Shown here: one piece after another, positions 57,818 through 64,000 of the stretch
How the letters are laid out: each line of letters opens with the position of its first letter
Position numbering within the stretch: position 1 is the first letter of the stretch
Source: Lichenicoccus sp965213775
GTDB lineage: Bacteria > Pseudomonadota > Alphaproteobacteria > Acetobacterales > Acetobacteraceae
Assembly (NCBI GenBank): GCA_965213775.1
Contig: CBDCAC010000001.1
Span: forward strand, 248,001 to 312,000
Direction: 5' to 3'
DNA: 64,000 nucleotides
Position numbers and translations under genes: made by a program
The notes under the pieces: generated by a model
What the model was told of the DNA's origin: nothing
What the model saw: only the letters and a program-made list of their open reading frames with translations
Database searches by the model: none

Positions 57818-58522
57818 CGGCAAGTCTCCGTGAGATCGCTGGATGTTCAGCGCGCTCAAGTTGGATGCGAGATCGCAATCGTCTTCGGTGCACAGGCCCA
57901 GAACACGATTAGCGGCGGTTTTACCCGCAGGCTTGCCCATCTGCGCAACAGACGGATCGCTGTGCTCGAACTAGACCAAGTGTTCAGCAGGCACCCAGCG
58001 GCGCACTCCGGGGCCTTTGAGGAACCCATAGGGGGTCCTTGAAGGACCACCGGATTGTCTGGTTTGGCCCCGCCGTCCTACCCCATACCGGCGCGGCTTC
58101 AGGCACCGGGGCTGCCTTCCGGGGACCCGGAACGGTGCCTAGAACGGGCCGCCGGGGGTTGCTGAAAGGGCCGGCGGGGCTCCCCAGGGGCCCAAAGGCG
58201 GTTCTCGAAAGTGCCGCCCCCATTCCTGAGCAAACCCCCGGCACCCACCCCCTACCCCCTCCAGATGCCCCAGCCCGTTTTCCAGCGGCGCCCCTCAGTG
58301 ATGAAAAGCCCGGCGCACGACTACGACAACAACGCAGCAAAGCCGAAGGAACTCGAACCAAGTCTCCAGGACATCCCTACCCGGTCGAAAACGGTCGGAC
58401 GGAATTCTCGCGCGCAGCCGCCGACGACACGACGCGGCACGACAGCGTGCGATGACGACGATGGATGCCGCATGGTGGCGCCGATGATGGTTGCTGACGC
58501 AGTGCGATGCCGGCGCGGACGA
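57818..58522. other. 705-bp region without a convincing gene, containing a diverged repeat
   Basis: Several overlapping open frames on both strands are Pro/Arg/Gly-rich and look like chance. 58190-58280 is the second half of the diverged duplication with 57591-57690. The stretch 58080-58270 is rich in CCGG and CCCC runs. Nothing else is supported. Confidence 0.4.
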
Positions 58523-58768
58523 TCAGGGTGAAGCCTTGATCCCAGGGCCAGGCGGTGGGGCAGGCAGCCGAGCCAGCACGTAGCCATCAGTCAACAATGC
58601 CTCTGCGAGTAGGTCCGCAAGGATCTGGTTTCTCGTTGCGTCCATCTCCCGTTGAGAGTGCCCATGCTGGCGCCTCGATAGTGCTCTGAGGAGCGCGAAC
58701 GCCACATCTCTCGGAGCGACAGGGACGAGCGCAGGCGGTGCGGGTGGCGCTCCAGCAGCGTCAGTCAA
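58523..58768 (-). CDS. Small hypothetical protein
   Basis: 81 residues from TTG 58768, with AGGAG ten bases upstream. A Pro/Ala-rich N-terminus is followed by a helical section (RDVAFALLRALSRRQHGHSQREMDATRNQILADLLAEALLTDGYVLARL). No family recognised. Divergent from the serine recombinase, as excisionase or regulator genes often are, but it has no recognisable helix-turn-helix. Confidence 0.5.
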   Translation of the reverse strand: MTDAAGAPPAPPALVPVAPRDVAFALLRALSRRQHGHSQREMDATRNQILADLLAEALLTDGYVLARLPAPPPGPGIKASP

Positions 58769-58963
58769 GGCGGGGTTCTCCTACTCCAAGCGGCATCAGC
58801 CTAAGCCCACCGATGAGAACGAAGCAAGAACATCATCCGCCACTAGACCTGGGCGCTGCTGTGTCAAACCCATCTACGAACGATGAAGCTATTGACAGAG
58901 ACGAGTGTTGAAGGTCATACTCCCTAGACGGTCTCGTTCAGGACCCGGACGGAGCACCAGCCG

Positions 58964-59671
58964 ATGACCGCTTACGTGGCCTACTGCCGAGTTTCGACCG
59001 ACCGCCAAGGCGCCAGCGGCCTAGGACTGGACGCACAGGAAGCTTGCATCAAGCGGCACCTCAGGGCGGGTGAAGACACCCTCGTCATGCCGGTCATGAT
59101 CGAGGTGGAGAGCGGACGGCGGAACGACCGCCCAGTGCTCCGCCAGGCACTGTCCCGGTGCCGTGTCATGGGCGCGACGCTGATCGTTGCAAAGCTTGAC
59201 CGTCTGGCCCGTGATGCGGCCTTCGTCGGCACTGTGCGCAAGGCGGGAGTGCCCGTCGAGTTCTGCGACGTGCCGGCGAGCAAGGGAGCGACAGGCGAGT
59301 TCATCCTGGGCGTCCTGGCTGGCGTGGCGCAGCTAGAGGCTGGTCTAATCGGAGAGCGCACGAAGGCTGCACTAGCTCAGGCGAAGGAACAGGGCGCCAA
59401 GCTGGGCGGTGATCGGGGGCACAGGCATACAGCAGCCGACGCGAGAGCTTTTGGAGCACAGGGCGGGAAGCGTCGGGCTGAGATGGCCGATGCTGCGGCT
59501 CTGGCGGCGTCAGGCTTGCTGACCGAAGTTCAGGAGCGGCTAGGCGAGGCAGCTAGCCTTCAGGCGGTCGCTCGGGAGATGAACAGCATCGGTGCCAGGA
59601 CACCACGGGGCGGGAGCTGGACCGCGACGGCCGTTAAGCGTGCCCTTGAGCGGGTCGTGAACGCTGGCTGA
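58964..59671 (+). CDS. Serine recombinase/resolvase
   Basis: 235-residue site-specific recombinase. Catalytic serine is Ser11 in VAYCRVSTDRQ; the resolvase core continues with ESGRRNDRPVLRQALSRCRVMGATLIVAKLDRLARDAAFV and GATGEFILGVLAGVAQLEAGLIGERTKAAL. The C-terminal part (LGGDRGHRHTAADARAFGAQGGKRR ... LQAVAREMNSIGARTPRGGSWTATAVKRALERV) is a short recombinase-type DNA-binding region, not the long zinc-ribbon domain of large integrases. Likely mobilises or resolves this accessory element. Preceded by an AT-richer 195-bp gap. Confidence 0.92.
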   Translation: MTAYVAYCRVSTDRQGASGLGLDAQEACIKRHLRAGEDTLVMPVMIEVESGRRNDRPVLRQALSRCRVMGATLIVAKLDRLARDAAFVGTVRKAGVPVEFCDVPASKGATGEFILGVLAGVAQLEAGLIGERTKAALAQAKEQGAKLGGDRGHRHTAADARAFGAQGGKRRAEMADAAALAASGLLTEVQERLGEAASLQAVAREMNSIGARTPRGGSWTATAVKRALERVVNAG

Positions 59672-60016
59672 GCGGGCCTGTGACGGCACGCCGCGCACTG
59701 GCGAAGGCTCTAGGTCATGCCTCTAGCCGCTTCCGTTCAGGCTTCCCCACTGGACCCTGACGCCATGCCCGCAAGCATCAAAAGCCCTACCGAGAAGCTG
59801 ATCTAGTAACGAGCCTTGCTACTGGTCCAGTGGCAAAGTAGCGTATCAACCGTGCCTTACCAAGACTGACACAACGAACGCGCTTTCATTGATACAACAC
59901 GAAAGAGTGCTTGCGGCCTCGGTCGCTTGATGGCATAGCTACTCTAACGATACGAAACCGCAACGGCATGAGGCTGTCGCATGGGCGGATCGGACAGGCA
60001 CCCAGGAACGCGCTCC
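59672..60016. other. Intergenic region downstream of the recombinase
   Basis: 345 bp without a gene. It has AT-rich segments and repeated GATAC words near 59900-59955 that could be a promoter or operator for the next gene. No attachment-site core can be recognised without the other junction. Confidence 0.4.
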
Positions 60017-60415
60017 ATGAACAACACCATCACGGCCTCACCTGCACCGATCAACCTGAACGAGTATCTGTCTGACATTGATGTCGCTGCGATGCGTAGG
60101 AGCATTGCACAGTATCTCCCGGCAGGCTGGTTTGCAGCCGAGCCGGAACTCGTCACAGACGAAAGCTCGAACGGCACCGGCCTAGCCCGCTTCGCCAGAT
60201 TGCATCAGATCAACGGCCCCAAGCTAAGCGAGCAACTTTGCATCTGGCGCGACAGGCGCGGCTTCGTAGTGACGGACGCGAAGGTTGAGGGTCTAGTCGA
60301 GTGGCCGGCTTTCGCGACGGTGGAAGCGGCTGTCCGGTCTATCGACGCGCACATCACGGACCTACTGAGGGGTTGGAACCTGAGGCACGTGGAGACGCCG
60401 CACAGGGCCGTCTAG
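60017..60415 (+). CDS. Hypothetical protein of the accessory element
   Basis: 132 residues from ATG 60017. Mixed alpha/beta character: NLNEYLSDIDVAAMRRSIAQYLPAGWF, LHQINGPKLSEQLCIWRDRRGFVVTDAKVEGLVEWPAFATVEAAVRSIDAHITDLLRGW. No signal peptide, membrane helix or known motif. Codon use fits the accessory segment. Function unknown. Confidence 0.6.
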   Translation: MNNTITASPAPINLNEYLSDIDVAAMRRSIAQYLPAGWFAAEPELVTDESSNGTGLARFARLHQINGPKLSEQLCIWRDRRGFVVTDAKVEGLVEWPAFATVEAAVRSIDAHITDLLRGWNLRHVETPHRAV

Positions 60416-60426
60416 GAGCCCGCTAC

Positions 60427-60525
60427 AGACTCTACAGGAGCCCCTTCAGCTACCCATGTAGCAGCGCCGGTCAGAGGCCGCTCAGGGGCCTTCTACGGGC
60501 CTCCTGACGCGTCCCGTCAGAGCCG
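60427..60525. repeat. Accessory hairpin repeat, copy 1
   Basis: Core GCTAC-CCAT-GTAGC at 60449-60462, preceded by CCCCTTCA and followed by GAGGCCGCTCAGGGGCCTTC and GGCCTCC, as in the other copies. Confidence 0.8.
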
Positions 60526-60639
60526 GAAGCCGCGCCAGCTCACCTAGCGGCCCAGGTCAATATGATACATTGTAACATTGGTATCCCAGTTTCGGCGGCC
60601 GGCCTTCGTTAAGAGCAAAAATCGGGCGTGCGAGCCCGT

Positions 60640-60740
60640 AGAAGGCCCGTAGAAGCCCTCAGCAACCCCTCAGCTACACCCGTAGCCGGAACGAGTGGAG
60701 GCCGCTCAAGGGCCTTCAATAGGGCTCTCCAGGGCTATTG
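60640..60740. repeat. Accessory hairpin repeat, copy 2
   Basis: Core GCTAC-ACCC-GTAGC at 60673-60686, preceded by CCCCTCA and followed by GAGGCCGCTCAAGGGCCTTC. The flank match with copy 1 is the closest in the family. Confidence 0.8.
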
Positions 60741-60840
60741 CAGGTTTACGACCCCTACTGAGGGAAGCGGGCCTATGCACGGTTGGCCGCCTCCTGTCTT
60801 TCGTCAGACACCGAACATCATACTCCAGGAGAACCACGCC

Positions 60841-61029
60841 ATGATCACCGACCGCATCATATGCCGCATCACGCCTGCGGAGCAGGATCATCTAACAACC
60901 ATTGCGGAGGCGATCCGCCGCGCCGCGACCTGCCACGCGGACCGCTTTCCGACCCGCTCGCGTGCTCTCCGAGAGGCGATCCGTATCGCCGCCGAACAGG
61001 TGGCCGGCACGGCTCCCGCCGTCCCCTGA
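60841..61029 (+). CDS. Small hypothetical protein
   Basis: 62 residues from ATG 60841, with GGAGAA about 10 bases upstream. Predominantly helical: CRITPAEQDHLTTIAEAIRRAATCHADRFPTRSRALREAIRIAAEQV. The pattern of a short strand-like start followed by two helices recalls ribbon-helix-helix proteins, but this is weak. Likely a small regulator of the element. Confidence 0.5.
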   Translation: MITDRIICRITPAEQDHLTTIAEAIRRAATCHADRFPTRSRALREAIRIAAEQVAGTAPAVP

Positions 61030-61150
61030 CATCGCCCGCCGGTTAGCCCCGGCAAACTCCCTGAGCCTGCCTCACCGCACGCCATTTCGGGCGCTACGGC
61101 GCAACCACGTGACCAGGTCACACTGACGTCGAAACAAGAAGGAACAAGTT

Positions 61151-61729
61151 ATGGCAACAGAGAAAGGCGACCCACGCCTTACGACTTACCGCGACGAGAC
61201 CCGGCGTGGCGTAAAGAACCTTACAAGAAGGGCGGCAGCGAGCCCAGAGAGCAGGCTCGCTCCGAAGACCCACTGGGAGGAAAGGTGGCTCGGGGTCATC
61301 AGAAACTACCCCAAGACGGCGGAGGCGTTCGAAAAGCGGCGCGAACGTGGCCGAGCCATTTTCGCACGCCTTCGAGCTGAGGGCAGGGCTCCGACGCGGG
61401 CTGGAGTGCCGGACGGCTGGAAGGGACGCAAGGGCGAGATAGTAGAGATCAAGGCGCAGGCGGCGACGAAGGCAGACGAAGCCGTTGCTCGGCTGATCGC
61501 CAACGGCACTCTGCCGGTCGATGAAGAGGCCGGCAACACGGCGCTTCGGGTCGCCTTCGAACTAATGCTGGACGAGACCATCAAGACGGAAACCAGGCTG
61601 AAGGCGGCGGGGATCATCACGGACTTCACCAAGCCGAAGCCGCGACACCAAGCCGAGGTCGCTGTGACGCCTGCTGAAGAGTGGCTGGCGTTGCTGCACT
61701 CCGGGAACATGCCTGACGCCAGCAATTGA
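61151..61729 (+). CDS. Hypothetical phage-type protein, possibly terminase small subunit-like
   Basis: 192 residues, strongly basic in the first 100 (ETRRGVKNLTRRAAASPE, WEERWLGVIRNYPKTAEAFEKRRERGRAIFARLRAEGR) and helical throughout, ending in GIITDFTKPKPRHQAEVAVTPAEEWLALL. Size, charge and position upstream of a virion-like gene would fit a small terminase or DNA-binding packaging protein, but no diagnostic motif is present. AAGAAGGAAC ribosome site before the ATG. Confidence 0.5.
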   Translation: MATEKGDPRLTTYRDETRRGVKNLTRRAAASPESRLAPKTHWEERWLGVIRNYPKTAEAFEKRRERGRAIFARLRAEGRAPTRAGVPDGWKGRKGEIVEIKAQAATKADEAVARLIANGTLPVDEEAGNTALRVAFELMLDETIKTETRLKAAGIITDFTKPKPRHQAEVAVTPAEEWLALLHSGNMPDASN

Positions 61730-61737
61730 TATGTCCC

Positions 61738-61865
61738 GTTACGTCCCCGTTCAGACACCCTCACAGAGCCCCGCAGGACTCTTCCAGAGGCCCTCTAGGC
61801 CTGCCTCAGCTACCCCTGTAGCTGCCCCGTCCCCAGGACCTTCTGCGAGCCTCCAGCAGCCTCCT
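61738..61865. repeat. Accessory hairpin repeat, copy 3
   Basis: Core GCTAC-CCCT-GTAGC at 61809-61822, with CAGAGGCCCTCTAGGCCTGCC before and CAGGACCTTC..GAGCCTCCAGC after. It directly follows the stop of the preceding gene. Confidence 0.8.
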
Positions 61866-61967
61866 AGCGGCATCCGCTAACGCTGAACGGCTGCGTAACA
61901 AAGCCGATGCCGGCGCCTCTGATCCGCACAGCGCATCGCTCCCCCAGCACCCATCAGGAACCCAACC

Positions 61968-64000
61968 ATGCCACCTTCAACGGCCCCCTCAGGGTCCTCT
62001 GCCGACCCTAGTCAGCTACCGCCTGGCTTCATTCTCGACGGCTCGATCAACTCCGCCGGGAGCAATCTCTCCCCGGCCGCACTGCAAGCCCTCCATTCCC
62101 AAGCGGCCCAGTCTGAAGCCGCGAGTGTTCGGCCAGCTCAGGGGGCCAGTGACGACGTCCTTCTGGCCGCTCCCGGACCCTACGCAACGGCGAGCGACGA
62201 CAAGCTCCTGGCTGCTCCGGGGCCGTCTGGCGATCAGCTCCATTCCCAGGCTGCCCAGTCTGGAGCGACGAAGCTTCGGCCTACCGCGCCTAACCCCTTC
62301 GACCAATTTGACACGCCAGCACAGCCGCGCGGCGCCAACCCTTTTGACCAGTTTGATACACCTGCGGCCTCGACGAGATCTCTGTCGGCCCTTCCGGCTG
62401 GCTTCACGCTTGACGCAGCGCCCTCCGATCCAGGCTACGCGCAGCGGCTCGGCGGGATTGTCGGACGGGGCCTGATCGATGGCGCAACGGGCCTCATCGG
62501 CACCGCGCAGGCGGCCGGCCGGTTCGTGGAGGCGCATACGCCACGTCTTCCCGGCATCAGCGCGCTTGATGATCGGCTCGACGCTGTTCCGGTCCAGCAG
62601 ATGGCGGCGAACGCTGAGAACCGGTCGGGCTGGTATGCGCCTCAGCAGGCGTCAGGCAAGATCCTTGAAGGGGCCGTTGGCGGCGCTACGGGAGCGGCGC
62701 TAACCGGCGGTGTCGGCGCACTGCCGCTGGTGTCCTCCGGGATCATCGGGGCCGCGCAGCCTACCGCCAAGGCTCTCGGGGCCAGTGATCAGACGGCGGA
62801 CGGTATTGCGTCCGGGCTAGCACTGCTGCCAATCGCCGGAGCGGCGGCCGCTGACGCGCGCAACATCGCCGGCAATGCCGTCAAGAACGCCGTTTCTCGC
62901 TCGCTGACGAAGGGAATGACGCCGGAGCAAGCTGGTCAGATCATCCTCTACAATGACGCGCTGAGGCAGACGCAGGCGGCGGCGGTCGGGGGTTCAATGA
63001 CGCCGATTGCGGCCGCCAACAGCCTCAAGGGCGACCTGGCAAACAGCATCGCCGACTACACGAGAGCTGCCCGCAGCGCCGGCTACGTCAACCCGAATGA
63101 GGCGGCCGATGTCCGGACTTCGCTGTCTCAGGCGACGTCTAACAAGAACGCGCTCTCTGACGTGCCGGCCGGAGCCTTCGCTGGTGTCAGGAGCTTGGCT
63201 TTGCCTGACGGCCACGGCGAGGCCCTACAAGGCGCGCTTCAGCAACTCGATCTCGGGTCCGGTCAAGGGTTCTATAAGAACAGCCTGGGCCCGCTTGCTC
63301 AGCTTGCCCAGCAGTCTGCCCGGCCTCTGGCCTTCGGCTCGGCTCTACTAGCCGGCGCCCACGGGGACCTCCTTCATGCCGCCGAGCTGGCGGGGGCAGG
63401 CATCCTTGGACACGGAACGCCACTGGCTGCTGTTGCGGGGAAGTTCGGCCAGGCTGCGGACGCGCTGTTCGGAACCTCGCTGACGCCCGCTGAAGCGCAA
63501 TACCTTGGGGCGCAGCAGATCGTGGCGCGGGCGGGTTACCAAGTCCCTACGCGGCAGCCTCTCGACGCTCTGTCGCAGGCGACCGCACAGGCCCAGCGGG
63601 AAGCCGCTGACCCCTACTTGGCTGCGCAGCGTCAGTTCGAGCAGTCCGGCGGGATGCAGGGAAGCCCGGTCGAAGGCCCACCTCCCGGCGGTCCTCAGCC
63701 CGCTCCACGGCCGGCGCCGGTTGTCCAGCCAGGCCCGCAAGCGCCACCGCAGGCAGCCCCGCAGACTCCCGCTGGAGTCTCAGCAGGGCCCTCTACCGCC
63801 CCGTCAGCTACCCCTGTAGCCCAGCCCGCTCAAACGCCTTCCAGCGGCCTCCAGGGCGGTCTCCCCGGCGGGGCTCTTGCCCTCGCTCAAATTATCCACC
63901 GAGACTACCACCCACAACAGTCAGCCCCAGCATTTGGCGAGATGGCCTCTGCCATCAACGACCTCGCCACTCAGGGGTCTATCCACCCGCTTCACGCCGC
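61968..64000 (+). CDS. Large virion-like protein with internal repeats, C-terminus cut by window edge
   Basis: Open for at least 677 codons from ATG 61968 (AGGAA upstream) to the right edge. The N-terminal about 150 residues hold diverged duplicates: LPPGFILD/LPAGFTLD, HSQAAQS twice, and NPFDQFD at residues 109-115 and 124-130. Next come Ala/Gly-rich hydrophobic stretches (about 225-300) and helical sections, then a long Pro/Gln/Ala-rich tract (about 560-640). I recall NPFDQFD-type repeats in phage internal virion or ejection proteins, but did not verify this. A hairpin-repeat copy lies inside the coding frame at 63807. Confidence 0.65.
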   Translation, partial: MPPSTAPSGSSADPSQLPPGFILDGSINSAGSNLSPAALQALHSQAAQSEAASVRPAQGASDDVLLAAPGPYATASDDKLLAAPGPSGDQLHSQAAQSGATKLRPTAPNPFDQFDTPAQPRGANPFDQFDTPAASTRSLSALPAGFTLDAAPSDPGYAQRLGGIVGRGLIDGATGLIGTAQAAGRFVEAHTPRLPGISALDDRLDAVPVQQMAANAENRSGWYAPQQASGKILEGAVGGATGAALTGGVGALPLVSSGIIGAAQPTAKALGASDQTADGIASGLALLPIAGAAAADARNIAGNAVKNAVSRSLTKGMTPEQAGQIILYNDALRQTQAAAVGGSMTPIAAANSLKGDLANSIADYTRAARSAGYVNPNEAADVRTSLSQATSNKNALSDVPAGAFAGVRSLALPDGHGEALQGALQQLDLGSGQGFYKNSLGPLAQLAQQSARPLAFGSALLAGAHGDLLHAAELAGAGILGHGTPLAAVAGKFGQAADALFGTSLTPAEAQYLGAQQIVARAGYQVPTRQPLDALSQATAQAQREAADPYLAAQRQFEQSGGMQGSPVEGPPPGGPQPAPRPAPVVQPGPQAPPQAAPQTPAGVSAGPSTAPSATPVAQPAQTPSSGLQGGLPGGALALAQIIHRDYHPQQSAPAFGEMASAINDLATQGSIHPLHA
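63765..63850. repeat. Accessory hairpin repeat, copy 4, inside the virion-like gene
   Basis: Core GCTAC-CCCT-GTAGC at 63807-63820, preceded by GGGCCCTCTACCGCCCCGTCA and followed by CCTTCCAGCGGCCTCCAG. In frame it encodes PSATPVAQPAQTPSSGLQG in the Pro/Gln-rich tract, with no stop codon. Confidence 0.8.

Larger units (their letters stand above)
60416..60840. other. Intergenic region holding two hairpin repeats and an AT-rich palindrome
   Basis: 425 bp. Contains hairpin-repeat copies 1 and 2. Between them, 60564-60585 has GATAC...GTATC arms in AT-rich sequence, a possible operator. GGAGAA precedes the next ATG. Confidence 0.55.

Noticed and set aside
58039..58531. Overlapping + strand frames in the accessory gap
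   Set aside because: Pro/Arg-rich, start in a repeated non-coding segment, poor ribosome sites and overlap with a better leftward candidate at 58523-58768.

Overview
The window looks like a chromosome segment of a high-GC, obligately respiring alphaproteobacterium, most likely of the Acetobacteraceae/Rhodospirillales. Supporting points are the leuS-lptE-holA order, a ChvG/ChvI-type two-component pair, an alphaproteobacterial-type parS site, cytochrome c maturation genes (ccmAB) and uniformly GC-rich codon use. The assignment is an inference from gene content and composition; no rRNA or marker tree could be made.

Layout. Bases 1-8.6 kb hold a partial Old Yellow Enzyme, a BTAD/TolB/TPR regulator, then a DUF3576 lipoprotein, leuS, lptE and holA in one direction. 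At 8.65-8.97 kb lies a tRNA-Arg(CCU) gene split in its anticodon loop by a self-splicing-type group I intron. 9-17.8 kb is a mixed set: DHA2-type MFS exporter, MAPEG protein, YfcG-like glutathione transferase, an ArsR regulator with a flavin monooxygenase, a Ste24-like membrane protease, an SDR and a YbdK-like ligase. 18-21.6 kb has a microbial rhodopsin with an unusual DTS motif and a three-gene envelope cluster (ExeA-like membrane protein, OmpA, Sel1). 21.7-27 kb carries a hybrid histidine kinase, a double-receiver regulator and OxyR divergent from hemH. 27-45 kb is metabolic core: hemH, ABC-F, glgP, acnA, ccmAB, a CBS protein, a PLP-dependent ornithine/lysine decarboxylase, YihY, rlpA, aroQ, accB, accC, flavin reductase and BaiN. 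A near-perfect ParB site (parS) sits at 44.64 kb. 45.9-56.3 kb holds an AI-2E transporter, chvG/chvI, grpE-dnaK-dnaJ, dapB with a structured leader, and an FMN alpha-hydroxy-acid dehydrogenase.

From about 56.6 kb to the end the character changes. Codon use is less GC-biased, genes are small, unknown and widely spaced, and there are an HNH-type protein, a short serine recombinase, a possible terminase-like protein and a long, repeat-containing virion-like protein that runs off the right edge. This looks like an integrated element or prophage. It has its own family of short hairpin repeats (four copies).

Two repeat systems stand out. Six imperfectly palindromic elements of about 100-150 bp lie directly beside stop codons or RNA ends across the core. 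The four hairpin repeats with GCTAC/GTAGC arms are confined to the accessory segment. Other regulatory candidates are an OxyR-type palindrome between oxyR and hemH, a perfect 10-bp-arm palindrome between the GST and ArsR genes, a strong promoter with a two-hairpin leader before dapB, and an apparently non-canonical start codon for rlpA.
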